Shown piece after piece: positions 1-9,126 of a stretch of DNA of 64,000 nt (position 1 is its first letter; every line of letters begins with the position of its first letter). Below the pieces are notes generated by a model. The model made no database searches. It was not told the origin of the DNA and was given only the letters and a program-made list of their open reading frames with translations. This stretch comes from Acidobacteriota bacterium (lineage in GTDB: Bacteria > Acidobacteriota > Terriglobia > Bryobacterales > Bryobacteraceae): NCBI GenBank assembly GCA_014584705.1, contig JACTMJ010000007.1, forward strand, positions 1 through 64,000, given 5' to 3'. Made by a program: the position numbers and the translations under genes.

Positions 1-1144
1 CGCCGCCAGCCCATGGCCAGCGCAACCCCCACCAGCAATCCAGCCTCGCGCCAGCGAGTCCGCGGAGCACCCGCCCCGTTTGGCGGTGCGACTTCCCGGC
101 GGCCACGCCCGCCGCGCATCGAATGGCACCCGTTAGCCCGACCGCTTCATCCAAGCCCAACCCCCGCCCCGCAAGACGGCCCAGGCCCTCGCGCGGTATC
201 GTTCGAACGCGGAAACCAACCCCCTTCCACTCGGACTGTCCGCCAGGAATCGCGGAAAACCACACTGTCCTGGAAGTTCGATCACGAAACCTCAAAGAAT
301 TTCCTCGTTCGCTAACTCCCGCCGCCCGAAGCACTTCGCCGCCCGAGTCTCGCCGCGCCACGGCAGGACAGTTCGATCCGGGCAACGCAAAACCGATAAT
401 CAAACGTGCGGAAGAACTGCATTCTCCGGTGGGCCAGGCATCCCACCGCGAGAGCGGGACTCTCCCCCTGTTCTTTGACATCTGAAACATTCACTTCGCA
501 CGCAGGGTAACGCTGCCCCAAGAAGCTCCAATTTGTCGGGGTCCATCCGGACAATCCCGACAACGTGCGGCCGCCGGGAGCCACCATAAGCGGCGTGTCA
601 CCAGCGGGTTACGAAGAATTGCCGCACCCCGCATGAGGTATGCAAATTTGCATCCCCCATACACGAAGGCTGCAATCGGTTGTCAACCTTTTGGAGCGGA
701 TACTGCCTTCCGCGAGGTCGTGGCAACGGCACACGACAACTCAGAGTGAAAGGGGCCCGCGTTTCGTTTCCTGAACGGCCCTAGCGCATGGGCGGAAGGC
801 TGGAGAGTCCGCGCACCGGCCCAATGGGGCCAGTGTGGCAATTCAGCCGGGCTGACGCGATCTCGCTGGCGCTCGATTCTTGGTTCTAACGCGATGCACG
901 AGAATGCATCAAATTATCCAAGCGGCACGCAAGCGCGGACTGCCCCGATTCATCCACACGTTCCGGCGCGCGTATCTTTTTCGCACAACGGCTGGAACGG
1001 TGTGCATTGCTTCCCGTACCTATTCTGACGGCGTACCAATCGGCCCACCCTGGAAATGTTCACGGATTCTTTCCTGTCTTGAATTCCGAATGTTTGCCAA
1101 TCTTCGCAATCCGAAAGAAGAGATTGCGGCATACTGAAGGGACG
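1..1144. other. Region without a convincing gene
   Basis: I see no supportable gene here. The open frames on both strands are short, rich in Arg, Pro and Ser, overlap one another and lack ribosome binding sites or recognisable motifs, as expected of chance frames in GC-rich DNA. The only structured element I noticed is a perfect 14-bp palindrome at 640-653, listed separately. The left part could contain the end of a degraded gene that begins outside the window. Confidence 0.5.
640..653. promoter_or_regulatory. 14-bp perfect palindrome, possible operator
   Basis: The sequence ATGCAAATTTGCAT is a perfect 14-bp inverted repeat inside an otherwise gene-free stretch. Palindromes of this size are typical binding sites for dimeric regulators, but no gene starts close by: the nearest supported start is about 490 bp to the right. 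A chance origin or a relict operator is equally possible. Confidence 0.2.
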
Positions 1145-1381
1145 ATGGACCAAACGGACACATCGCCGGAAACCTCCGAGATCTATTTCGGTCGGCTTGC
1201 GGAGATGACGCCCGTGGAGCGTCTCGCGGTTGGCGCCGCCCTATGGCGTGCGGGGAATTCCATCCAGCGTTCCGCGATGCGCCGCATCCACCCTGGAGCG
1301 GACGATGCGGAGATTGCCTTCCGGATTGCCGTCACCCGGTTTGGTCCCGAACTCGCGCGAAAGGCGTACAGAAGAACGTGA
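1145..1381 (+). CDS. Small conserved hypothetical protein paired with nucleotidyltransferase
   Basis: This 78-residue protein contains the segment MTPVERLAVGAALWRAGNSIQRSAMRR followed by an acidic stretch and RFGPELARKAYRRT; it has no transmembrane segment or signal peptide. I recall similar small proteins encoded immediately before nucleotidyltransferase-like genes in Acidobacteriota and Cyanobacteria, which suggests a toxin-antitoxin-like pair, but no biochemical function is known to me. An AAGGG motif lies just upstream of the ATG. The stop codon overlaps the GTG start of the next gene (GTGA), so the two were made as a translationally coupled unit. The partner is frameshifted, so the pair may no longer function. 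Confidence 0.6.
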   Translation: MDQTDTSPETSEIYFGRLAEMTPVERLAVGAALWRAGNSIQRSAMRRIHPGADDAEIAFRIAVTRFGPELARKAYRRT

Positions 1382-1945
1382 CATCCCTCGGAGAGGCGTT
1401 CGCGCCGATACGCGCGGCGCTCGCATCGGCTGGCGTGCGTTTTGCGGTGGGCGGTTCCTGGGCAAGCACGGCGTTTGGCGAGCCCCGTTTCACGAATAAC
1501 GTCGACATTCTGGCGGATTTCACGGCGGAGAGCGCCAGGAAGTTTCTCCGCGGCCTGCCTGATACCTTCTATGCGGATCTGGATGAGGCCCTGCGTTCCA
1601 TCCGCTCCGGCCGGCCATTGAATGTGATCTGCATGCCCTTGGCATTCTGTTTCGATTTTTTCTCCGTCAGCGTGTCCCCCCTGGGCAGTCAGGAACTGAG
1701 TCGGGCTCTCTTTCTGGTCGAAACCAAACTCTCCGCGAGCCCCACTCCGTTCGTAACACCGGAGGACATTCTGCTGGCCAAGCTGCACTGGCACCGGGGG
1801 AGGTGAGGTCTCCGAGGTGCAGTGGCGCGACATCCGTGGGATCGTTCGTGCGTGTTCCATAAGCCTTGACCGGGATTATCTGTTGCGGAGCGCCGCGCTG
1901 CTCGGGGTCAGCCCTCTGTTGACGAAGGCCCTGGGAGAGGCGTGA
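1378..1945 (+). pseudogene. Nucleotidyltransferase-like gene, frameshifted
   Basis: The first frame, from the GTG at 1378, encodes VGGSWASTAFGEPRFTNNVDI, which matches the G-G-S motif and acidic loop of small nucleotidyltransferases (AbiEii/DUF6036-like). It stops at 1806 just after ILLAKLHWHRG. Downstream in another frame the reading continues as GEVSEVQWRDIRGIV up to a TGA at 1943-1945, the usual C-terminal half of this family. The break falls at a run of five G at 1796-1800, so one base was gained or two were lost. The first catalytic Asp also appears as Asn (NNVD where D-x-D is usual), which supports decay rather than only a sequencing error. It overlaps the small partner gene upstream. 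Confidence 0.6.
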
Positions 1946-1972
1946 GTCTCCCGGATGCTACGTTAGATTACG

Positions 1973-3856
1973 GTGAACGCAATCAGGAAATCGCGGGCGG
2001 GGACAAGAGGAGCTTCCGGCTCCGCGAATCGGCCGGAAGGGGAGCAGCCGCTGGCGCATCTGGCGGCATTCGTGATTTGCTCGGTATCCATCGCGGTGCT
2101 TTATGCGCCCGCGATGCGCTTCGACCTTATCGGCTTCGACGATGCGGCATACGTGCTGCAGCACGATTGGGTGCGGGCGGGGATCACCTGGCACGGGATC
2201 GTGACGGCGTTTACCACCGACGGCGGCATCTATTGGCACCCGCTCACTTGGCTCTCCCACATGGTGGACGCCGCGATTTTCGGGCAGGATGCCGGCGCGC
2301 GGCATTTGCAGAATATCGCCTGGCATGTTGGGTCCGCGCTGCTGCTCTTCAGCCTTGCACGCCGCTTTCAGGCTCCGGTCTGGTGGGCGCTGGCGGGAAC
2401 ACTCTTCTGGGCGTTGCATCCGCTGCGCGTGGAAAGCGTGGCCTGGGTGGCCGGGCGCAAGGACGTGCTGAGCGGCTTCTTCTTCCTGATGTGCCTGTGG
2501 CTCTATACGAACTATGCCGCCGCGCCGAACGCCCGCCGCTACGCAGCCATGTTGGGCGCGGCCGCTCTCGGGTATCTCTCCAAGCCGAGCATAGTGACAC
2601 TGCCGTTCGTGCTGCTGCTTTTCGATTGGTGGCCGCTTGAACGCCGCTGGCGCTGGAAACTGCTGCTCGAGAAGGTCCCTCTATTTGCCTTTTCGATCGC
2701 GGTTTCCTGCGCCACCTACCTCTCCCAGAAGCAGGCCGGCGCGCTCGCGATGACGCGCGATGCGGGCCTCGCGGAACGGGTGCAAAACGCGCTTGCCGCG
2801 TACGGCTGGTATCTCGAAAAGACGCTTTGGCCCACGAATCTTGCAGTGATTTACCCCTACCCCACAGTGATCTCCGCCGCGGTGTGGGCGGGGTGCGGAT
2901 TGCTGCTGATCGCGATCAGCGCGGTAGCGCTGTGGCATCGACGGAGTGATCCCGCCCTGCTCTGCGGATGGCTCGCATTCCTGGGGATGCTGGTGCCAAC
3001 GATTGGCCTCATTCAGGCAGGCCCGCAGCCCTACGCGGACCGCTTCACGTACATGGCTTCCCTGCCCCTTACCGTAGCTCTGGCCGCTGGCGTGGCCGCG
3101 CTTGCGAATCGGGCGCCGGCGGCATGGAGACCCAGGGCGGTGCGGCTGCTGGCCAGCCTCGCCATCGGTGCGATTCTGATGCTGGCGGTACGCACGCACG
3201 AGCAGGTTCTCACATGGCGCAGCGGGGAAGCCGCGTTTGCGCACGCGTACACGGCGGTGGAGGGGAATACGATTGCCGCGATGAACTTGACTGCACTGCG
3301 GATCGGTAAGGGAGCCTATGCGTCCGCGCTTCGGCCGGCGGAGATGGCCGCGCTTGCGGAGCCGGAATCTGCCGTCCATCAATACAATCTGGGCGCGGCA
3401 CTGGCCGGGCTGAAACGTTGGGAAGAAAGCGAACGCGCGCTGCTACGCTCGACCGAACTCGACCCCGAGCGAGCGGAAGGCTGGAGCCTGCTCGGACGGG
3501 TCCAACGGGAAGAAGGCAAGAAAGTGGAGGCCATCCGGAGCTACCGCGAAGCGGTGCGGGCGGGCTTGAGCCCGGTGGAAGAATCTCGCGTCCGCACGCA
3601 GTTGGGGCTGCTGTTGCTCGGCGTTGGGCAAGAGGCTGAGGTCGAGCGCGAGTTTCGCGCGGCGGTGGAGAAGAACCCGGCGAACGAATCCGCACTGCTC
3701 AACCTCGTGGTGTTTCTGAGCGGCAAGAACCGATTGGAAGAGGCGTTGCCGCTCGCCCGGCTCGCGCTCCAGCGGTTCCCGGAAAACCGGCAGGCGCGCG
3801 GGCTGGCTGCTTCGCTCGAAGCGCGGGCCGCGGGGAGCGGCGCAGGAAAACCTTAG
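1973..3856 (+). CDS. GT-C-like membrane protein with C-terminal TPR repeats
   Basis: The 627-residue product has a hydrophobic N-terminal two thirds with about ten predicted membrane segments (residues 30-430) and a soluble C-terminal part with tetratricopeptide repeats (about 455-610). The early loop contains GFDDAAY at residues 54-60 and YWHPLTWLSHMVD at 87-99. This is the arrangement of GT-C polyprenol-sugar glycosyltransferases and the TMTC/O-mannosyltransferase-like TPR proteins of Acidobacteriota and Planctomycetota. By family it would transfer a sugar from a lipid carrier outside the inner membrane, but donor and acceptor are unknown. The start is GTG and no good ribosome binding site is visible, so the exact start is uncertain. 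It precedes the peptidase gene by 99 bp. Confidence 0.75.
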   Translation: MNAIRKSRAGTRGASGSANRPEGEQPLAHLAAFVICSVSIAVLYAPAMRFDLIGFDDAAYVLQHDWVRAGITWHGIVTAFTTDGGIYWHPLTWLSHMVDAAIFGQDAGARHLQNIAWHVGSALLLFSLARRFQAPVWWALAGTLFWALHPLRVESVAWVAGRKDVLSGFFFLMCLWLYTNYAAAPNARRYAAMLGAAALGYLSKPSIVTLPFVLLLFDWWPLERRWRWKLLLEKVPLFAFSIAVSCATYLSQKQAGALAMTRDAGLAERVQNALAAYGWYLEKTLWPTNLAVIYPYPTVISAAVWAGCGLLLIAISAVALWHRRSDPALLCGWLAFLGMLVPTIGLIQAGPQPYADRFTYMASLPLTVALAAGVAALANRAPAAWRPRAVRLLASLAIGAILMLAVRTHEQVLTWRSGEAAFAHAYTAVEGNTIAAMNLTALRIGKGAYASALRPAEMAALAEPESAVHQYNLGAALAGLKRWEESERALLRSTELDPERAEGWSLLGRVQREEGKKVEAIRSYREAVRAGLSPVEESRVRTQLGLLLLGVGQEAEVEREFRAAVEKNPANESALLNLVVFLSGKNRLEEALPLARLALQRFPENRQARGLAASLEARAAGSGAGKP

Positions 3857-3955
3857 ACCCTGGAAACAGGCCCCGAACTCTCGCGCTTGCATCTTCCCTG
3901 CATATCACGGAAACTGGCATTTCCCGGTGGACGTTCGGTGGAGTGAGGGTCTGCG

Positions 3956-5773
3956 ATGAAACGGCGCTTCCAGTTCCTGGCACTGCTTCTGCCCTTCTGT
4001 GCTCCCCTTCTGCTTTCCGCGAAGGATCCGGCCTGGCTGAAGCTGCGCAGCGAGCACTTCGAGATTTACAGCGCCGAGAACGAAAAGCAATCGAGAGGCG
4101 TCCTCGAGCATTTGGAGCGGGTGCGCAAGGCGTACGAATTGCTCACCAACGCGAAGATGCCCGCCGGGGAGCGCGCGCGTGTGGTGCTGTTCCGGAACGA
4201 GAAAGAGTACCGGGAGTATGCGCCAGACTCGCTTTCAAGCGCCCACTACCTCGGTGAGCGGGACCGGGATTACATCGTGCTCGCGGACTTGGATTCGCGC
4301 ACCCAGACCGTCCTCAATCACGAGTATTTTCACCTCTTCTCGCACCATGCTCAATTCCGGCTTCCGGTCTGGCTGGAGGAGGGGCTGGCCGATCTGTACT
4401 CTACGCTCAAGATCACGGATAAGGACGTGACATACGGGTATCCGCTGGCGGGGCATCTGGGTTATTTGAGTTCAACGTTCGGCAAACCGCTACCGCTTAG
4501 CGCCATCTTCGCGATCACCCGCGAGAACCGGCATGAGGGTGATCGCAACACCGTAGGCCGCCTCTACGCGCAAGGCTGGGCTCTGGCGCACATGACGTTC
4601 CAAGGTAAGGAGATGGCCGACCGGTCAGGCGAGTTCTTTCGGAAGGTGCGGGATGGCTCCACCGACGCCGCGACGGCTTACCAAATGGTTTACGGCCTGG
4701 ATACTCGGCAGCTTGACCAACTGCTTGCGGCCTACATCCGGAAAGAATACTTCAGTTACGGAGGGGTGCGAACCGGGGGCTTGAACTTCACCGCTCCGAC
4801 GGAGCGGGTGCCACTCGAGGATTGGGAAGCTCCGCTTCTGCTGGCCGATATTCTCGCCATCAACAGGAAGGAAGACGCGGCAAAGCTGCGGTATGACGAG
4901 CTTGCCGCGAAGTTTCCCGGTATCCCGGAGATCGACGAGTCTCGCGGCTACGCGGACTGGATAGGGGGAAACCGGGAAAGGGCAACGCTGCACTTCCGTG
5001 CCGCGGTAGAGAAGAAGAGCCGGAACCCGATGGCCTATTTCCGGCTGGCCGAGCTCGCCTGTGACTACTCCGTGATGAACGCGGATTGCACGGCGTGGAT
5101 CAACGAGGCGCTTCGATTGGACCCGGGCAATCGGGAAGCCCGCAACTGGGCGGTGGGATACATGCTCAACACCGGCCAATACGACGCGGCCATCGCAACT
5201 GTTCTGCGCGGGGGAAACGTGAGCGCGGCCGACGCGCCCGATATCTTTCACAAGCTGGGCTATGCGCACTATCAATTGCGCCAGTTCAAGGAAGCGCATA
5301 CTGCCTTAAAGCGAGGACTGGAATTCGCGAAGAAGCCCGAGGACATTGCGAAGCTGAACGAGATGGAGCGCCACGTCGCGGCGGCGGAACGCGGTGAAGC
5401 GGCAACAGCAACTGGTAACGTTGCGGAGACACGGTTCTGGCAAGGCGCTTCCGGGGACCGTATTAAATCCGATGCGGATCAGGCAATGGAGAGCTTTCTC
5501 GAACTGGACAGCGCGACAATGACCGCTGCCACGCTGGAGGCGATGGATTGCAGCGGCACGCAACCTGTCGCGGTGGTGAAGGCCAAAGGCGCCTTGCTGC
5601 GGCTGGCGATTGACCGTTCCGGCGCGGTCGTGGTGATTCGCGGCGGCGCGGTGATCGTCGATCACGAGTTCTCCTGCGGGAAGCAGGCATCCAGCCCGAT
5701 TCTGGCTGGCTACCTCCGCGACGGCGCCCCGGCGGGAAGCGACGGGCTGCTGCGGATTCTGAGCTTTCGTTAG
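3956..5773 (+). CDS. Secreted DUF1570-like metallopeptidase with TPR repeats
   Basis: The 605-residue protein starts with a signal peptide (MKRRFQFLALLLPFC, cleavage near residue 22). A gluzincin-type zinc site is visible: HEYFH at residues 122-126 and, about 15 residues on, WLEEGLADLY, which supplies the third ligand Glu. This fits the DUF1570 family of putative secreted zinc peptidases. The region from about 330 to 460 reads as TPR-like helical pairs, and a low-complexity C-terminus follows. GAGGG lies seven bases before the ATG. Substrate is unknown; the TPRs suggest docking to a partner protein. A non-peptidase role is possible, although the zinc motif is intact. Confidence 0.75.
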   Translation: MKRRFQFLALLLPFCAPLLLSAKDPAWLKLRSEHFEIYSAENEKQSRGVLEHLERVRKAYELLTNAKMPAGERARVVLFRNEKEYREYAPDSLSSAHYLGERDRDYIVLADLDSRTQTVLNHEYFHLFSHHAQFRLPVWLEEGLADLYSTLKITDKDVTYGYPLAGHLGYLSSTFGKPLPLSAIFAITRENRHEGDRNTVGRLYAQGWALAHMTFQGKEMADRSGEFFRKVRDGSTDAATAYQMVYGLDTRQLDQLLAAYIRKEYFSYGGVRTGGLNFTAPTERVPLEDWEAPLLLADILAINRKEDAAKLRYDELAAKFPGIPEIDESRGYADWIGGNRERATLHFRAAVEKKSRNPMAYFRLAELACDYSVMNADCTAWINEALRLDPGNREARNWAVGYMLNTGQYDAAIATVLRGGNVSAADAPDIFHKLGYAHYQLRQFKEAHTALKRGLEFAKKPEDIAKLNEMERHVAAAERGEAATATGNVAETRFWQGASGDRIKSDADQAMESFLELDSATMTAATLEAMDCSGTQPVAVVKAKGALLRLAIDRSGAVVVIRGGAVIVDHEFSCGKQASSPILAGYLRDGAPAGSDGLLRILSFR

Positions 5774-5799
5774 CGGCGCGCCGGCGATGCCAACACGGG

Positions 5800-6210
5800 T
5801 TAAGCCAGGAGAGATACAAAGGCTCGCGGCGACAAAATTCGGGTCCTTCGATGCCGGCGCAAAACCAATAGACCGTCGTGATCACCGCTTACCAGATAGT
5901 CCGCGGAACCGGCCTCGGCAATGGCAAGGATGAAATTGTCATCGGGGTCATTCGACCTGAGTACTTCGGGAAGGCGGCCCACGTCTACCGCTCGGCTGAA
6001 GAGTCGATTGATCAATCTGCCGGCGTGGTGAGGGCGCACTCTGGCGGCGATTGCGGGCTTGCGCAATGTCCTCCGAAGCTCGTCCATCTGTCGCTCACAG
6101 GTAAGCAAGGAAAACCGATTCTCGCTCCAAGCTTGATAAATGATCGCTGGAGGACCTTCGGCCGAGAGAAGCGAGGATATCAAAATGTTGGTATCCAGAA
6201 CGACTCGCAT
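5800..6210 (-). CDS. PIN-domain toxin, VapC-like
   Basis: This 136-residue protein has the PIN fold signature: MRVVLDTNILIS at the N-terminus with the first catalytic Asp at residue 6, a central MDELRR helix and a C-terminal DPDDNFILAIAEAG segment followed by LVSGDHD. It matches the family of putative PIN-type toxin components (the TIGR00305 type). Such proteins are Mg-dependent RNases that cut RNA when released from their antitoxin. The partner, a ribbon-helix-helix protein, lies six bases upstream on the same strand, giving the antitoxin-first order of a VapBC-like operon. All recognisable acidic residues are present, so the toxin is probably intact. Confidence 0.85.
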   Translation of the reverse strand: MRVVLDTNILISSLLSAEGPPAIIYQAWSENRFSLLTCERQMDELRRTLRKPAIAARVRPHHAGRLINRLFSRAVDVGRLPEVLRSNDPDDNFILAIAEAGSADYLVSGDHDGLLVLRRHRRTRILSPRAFVSLLA

Positions 6211-6216
6211 CCTGAA

Positions 6217-6501
6217 TCACTTCACGAAGCGCCGCTTCGAATGGCGAGCGGATTCCATCCGCGCCTCCCGCCGCACTTCGCGGACAGCTTGATCAATCTC
6301 ACTTTGCAGTTGCACCTGGTTCGTGGACGCATTCCGGCTCTTGATGTCCGCCACCGTGCGGTGAAAAAGGTGGTCTTCCACCGCCTGAACAATGAATTTG
6401 GAGAGATCGCCCTTTCGCATTCCCCGCGCACCGAGGTAGTTGCGCAATGCAAGGTCGGTCTCCCTCGAAACCTTCACACTCCATCGAACGGAATCTTCCA
6501 T
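6217..6501 (-). CDS. Ribbon-helix-helix antitoxin
   Basis: The 94-residue product begins with SVRWSVKVSRETDLALRNYL, a beta strand followed by a helix typical of ribbon-helix-helix (CopG/Arc) DNA-binding proteins; DLSKFIVQAVEDHLF forms the second helix. The charged C-terminal half would bind and neutralise the PIN toxin encoded directly downstream. Antitoxins of this kind also repress their own operon. Four imperfect 8-bp direct repeats begin two bases upstream of the start codon, which suits an RHH operator. No Shine-Dalgarno sequence is visible because the repeats occupy its place. Confidence 0.8.
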   Translation of the reverse strand: MEDSVRWSVKVSRETDLALRNYLGARGMRKGDLSKFIVQAVEDHLFHRTVADIKSRNASTNQVQLQSEIDQAVREVRREARMESARHSKRRFVK

Positions 6502-6503
6502 AG

Positions 6504-6535
6504 GCGTTTATGCGCTTATGCGCTTATGTGCTTAG
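6504..6535. promoter_or_regulatory. Four tandem 8-bp repeats upstream of the antitoxin
   Basis: Positions 6504-6535 hold four contiguous 8-bp units, GCGTTTAT, GCGCTTAT, GCGCTTAT and GTGCTTAG. They abut the antitoxin start codon at 6501. Direct or inverted short repeats near the start are the usual operators of ribbon-helix-helix antitoxins, so autoregulation is the simplest reading. Their position also suggests that binding would cover the translation start region. Confidence 0.5.
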
Positions 6536-6557
6536 GATAGCAATTCGTTCACCGATG

Positions 6558-6590
6558 CAAAAAGGCCGCACCCTTTCGGAATGCGGCCTT
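6558..6590 (-). terminator. Rho-independent terminator of ahcY
   Basis: A 9-bp perfect stem (AAGGCCGCA at 6562-6570 and TGCGGCCTT at 6582-6590) encloses an 11-base loop. On the minus strand it is followed by a run of T. It lies about 50 bases downstream of the ahcY stop codon, so it should end that transcript before the toxin-antitoxin operon. Confidence 0.85.
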
Positions 6591-6637
6591 CTTTCAATCT
6601 GGCTGCGGAACGTGGTGTGTGTCGCCAACGGCCCGGA

Positions 6638-8065
6638 TTAGTAGCGGTACTCTTCCGGCTTGTACGGGCCCTCTTTCGGCACGCCGAGGTAGTCGGCCTG
6701 TTTGTCGGTAAGCGTGGTGAGCTTGACGCCGATCTTTTCGAGGTGGAGCCGCGCTACTTCTTCGTCAAGGTGCTTCGGCAGCTTGTAGACGCCCACTTCG
6801 TACTCGTCCTTCTTCTTCCAGAGATCGATCTGTGCCAGGGTCTGGTTGGAGAACGAGTTCGACATCACGAAGCTGGGGTGCCCGGTGGCGCAGCCGAGGT
6901 TCACGAGGCGGCCTTCCGCCAGCATGTAGATGGAGTGGCCGTCCGGGAAGGTGTACATGTCGTACTGCGGCTTGATGGTGGTGCGCGTCACGCCCTTCTC
7001 CGCATTCAGGCGATCCACCTGAATCTCGTTGTCGAAGTGCCCGATGTTGCAGACGATTGCCTGGTCCTTCATCTTCTTCATGTGCTCGAGCGTGATCACT
7101 TCGCAGTTGCCGGTGCAGGTGACGTAGATGTCGCCGCGGCCGAGCGTGTCTTCGACGGTGGTGACCTCGTAGCCCGCCATCGCGGCCTGCAAGGCGTTGA
7201 TCGGGTCAATCTCGGTGACAATCACGCGGCAGCCGAAGCCGGCCAGGCTCTGCGCGGACCCCTTGCCGACATCACCAAAGCCGCAGACGACGGCCACTTT
7301 GCCCGCCATCATCACATCCGTGGCGCGCTTGATGCCGTCGGCCAGGCTCTCCCGGCAGCCGTAAAGGTTATCGAACTTGCTCTTCGTAACGGAATCGTTC
7401 ACGTTGATGGCGGGCACCAGCAGCTTGCCTTCTTTCTGCATCTTGTAGAGACGGTGGACACCGGTGGTGGTCTCTTCGGAGACGCCGCGCCATTCCTTCA
7501 CCAGGTCGTGCCAGCGCGTGGGGTTCTCGGCGTACACCTTCTTGAGCAGGTTCTTAATCACGTCTTCTTCGTGGCTCTCGGAGGGCGAATTCACCCAGTT
7601 CGAGCCCTCTTCGAGTTCATAGCCCTTGTGGATCAACAGCGTGACATCGCCGCCGTCGTCGACTACCAGTTCCGGCCCCTTTCCACCGGGGTGCGACACG
7701 GCCTGATACGTACACCACCAGTACTCTTCCAGGGTCTCGCCCTTCCAGGCGAACACCGGCACGCCCGCGGCGGCGATGGCGGCGGCGGCATGATCCTGCG
7801 TGGAGAAGATGTTGCAGCTCGCCCAGCGCACGTCCGCGCCGAGATCCACCAGCGTCTCAATGAGCACGGCGGTCTGGATGGTCATGTGCAACGACCCGGT
7901 AATGCGGACACCGGCGAGCGGCTTCTCCGCGGCATACTTTCGCCGAATGGACATCAGCCCAGGCATTTCATGTTCGGCAATGCCGATCTCTTTCCGGCCC
8001 CATTCCGCCAGATTGAGGTCCGCTACCTTGTATTCCGTCGCAACCGGGTTCACAACCGTGCTCAT
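6638..8065 (-). CDS. ahcY: Adenosylhomocysteinase (SAH hydrolase)
   Basis: The 475-residue product is a full-length S-adenosylhomocysteine hydrolase, which splits SAH into adenosine and homocysteine in the cytoplasmic methyl cycle. Recognisable parts are [18 protein letters not shown] near residue 55, the substrate region [13 protein letters not shown], the catalytic [13 protein letters not shown] and the NAD-binding glycine motif [15 protein letters not shown]. The C-terminal [15 protein letters not shown] and the terminal KPEEYRY are typical. AAGGAG lies 11 bases upstream of the ATG. The gene is divergent from an ArsR-methyltransferase fusion across an 88-bp gap that contains a small palindrome, which suggests control by that regulator. 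It ends at a clear terminator. Confidence 0.97.
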   Translation of the reverse strand: MSTVVNPVATEYKVADLNLAEWGRKEIGIAEHEMPGLMSIRRKYAAEKPLAGVRITGSLHMTIQTAVLIETLVDLGADVRWASCNIFSTQDHAAAAIAAAGVPVFAWKGETLEEYWWCTYQAVSHPGGKGPELVVDDGGDVTLLIHKGYELEEGSNWVNSPSESHEEDVIKNLLKKVYAENPTRWHDLVKEWRGVSEETTTGVHRLYKMQKEGKLLVPAINVNDSVTKSKFDNLYGCRESLADGIKRATDVMMAGKVAVVCGFGDVGKGSAQSLAGFGCRVIVTEIDPINALQAAMAGYEVTTVEDTLGRGDIYVTCTGNCEVITLEHMKKMKDQAIVCNIGHFDNEIQVDRLNAEKGVTRTTIKPQYDMYTFPDGHSIYMLAEGRLVNLGCATGHPSFVMSNSFSNQTLAQIDLWKKKDEYEVGVYKLPKHLDEEVARLHLEKIGVKLTTLTDKQADYLGVPKEGPYKPEEYRY

Positions 8066-8122
8066 GCGATGACGTTCTCCTTGGACGATTTCTACCCGCT
8101 CTTGCTCGAATCAAAGAATCGG

Positions 8123-8136
8123 GATATGTTGATATC
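8123..8136. promoter_or_regulatory. Palindrome between ahcY and the ArsR-type regulator
   Basis: GATAT-GTTG-ATATC is a perfect inverted repeat with 5-bp arms in the 88-bp divergent region. It is 17 bp upstream of the regulator start and 57 bp upstream of ahcY. AT-rich palindromes of this kind are typical ArsR-family operators, so it is a candidate site for control of both genes. This is inference from position and symmetry only. Confidence 0.4.
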
Positions 8137-8153
8137 TTACTGTTCTATCCGCG

Positions 8154-9074
8154 ATGCCGTCAATCCTCAAATCCATGCGCGTTCTGGCGGATTCATTCCG
8201 GTTGCGGATACTTTTTCTGCTGGAACGGGAAGAACTCTCCGTCGCGGAGATTCAGGAGATTCTGGCCACGGGACAGAGCCGTATCTCCACCCATCTTTCT
8301 CAACTGAAGCAGGCGGAACTGGTGGAGGATCGCCGATCCGGGAAAAACATCCTCTACCGGCTGGTGCGGACGCTGCCACCGGAGATCCGCGCCGTGCTCG
8401 AAGCCAGCCGCGCGGAGATTCCGGAAGCGGAGGACGATGCCCGGGCGCTGGCGCTGGCCTTGCGGAAGCGGGCGGACCGCATGCGAAGCTATTTCGACGA
8501 ACTGGCGGGCCGCTTCGGGAAGCAATACGTCCCGGGGCGTTCCTGGCGCGGTCTCGCGGAAGCCTTGCTCCTGCTGATGCCGCCCCTCGATATCGCCGAT
8601 CTCGGCGCGGGGGAAGGCGCATTCAGCCAATTGCTGGCCCGCCGGGCGCGCAGGGTGATCGCGGTAGACAATTCGCCGCGAATGATCGAGGTAGCCCGGG
8701 ACCTCGCCCTGCGGAGCGGACTCGCGAACATTGAATTCCGCGTGGGCGATCTTGAGACTCCGCCGATTCCCGACGCTTCGGTGGATCTCGCGTTTTTCAG
8801 CCAGTCCCTTCACCACGCACTCCACCCGAGGCGCGCCGTAGACGCCGCTTGGCGCATCCTCCGCCCCGGTGGCCGCATCGCCGTTCTGGACCTGAAGAGA
8901 CACAGCTTCGAGGAAGCCCGCGAGTTGTACGCAGACCATTGGCTGGGCTTCGCGGAAGCGGAACTCGAAGCGTTTCTGGCAGCGGCCGGATTCCGCGACG
9001 TCCAGGTAAGCACGGTGCATCGCGAGAGCGAGCACCCCCATTTCGAAACGGTGCTCGCTCTCGGAGAGAAGTAG
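8154..9074 (+). CDS. ArsR-family regulator fused to SAM-dependent methyltransferase
   Basis: Residues 1-90 form an ArsR-type winged helix (LADSFRLRILFLLEREELSV, then QSRISTHLSQLKQAELVEDRR as the recognition region). From about residue 120 a class I methyltransferase follows, with motif I DIADLGAGEGAF at 147-157, the acidic strand end VIAVDNS and the post-motif LRPGGRIAVLDL. No metal-binding cysteine pair of the arsenic type is visible. The fusion is divergent from ahcY. ArsR-type regulators that respond to SAH are known for methionine-cycle genes (SahR in Proteobacteria); here the methyltransferase fold could serve as a SAM/SAH sensor or an active enzyme. The regulatory role is inferred. Confidence 0.85.
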   Translation: MPSILKSMRVLADSFRLRILFLLEREELSVAEIQEILATGQSRISTHLSQLKQAELVEDRRSGKNILYRLVRTLPPEIRAVLEASRAEIPEAEDDARALALALRKRADRMRSYFDELAGRFGKQYVPGRSWRGLAEALLLLMPPLDIADLGAGEGAFSQLLARRARRVIAVDNSPRMIEVARDLALRSGLANIEFRVGDLETPPIPDASVDLAFFSQSLHHALHPRRAVDAAWRILRPGGRIAVLDLKRHSFEEARELYADHWLGFAEAELEAFLAAAGFRDVQVSTVHRESEHPHFETVLALGEK

Positions 9075-9126
9075 GGCGGAGGGGCTCAGCCTTGCGGTCT
9101 CGCGCGCGGTGCCCGGCCGGCGCGCC

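Noticed and set aside
6581..8734. A 717-codon plus-strand frame.
   Set aside because: It runs antisense to ahcY and then through the regulator gene in another frame; it has no motif and no plausible start.
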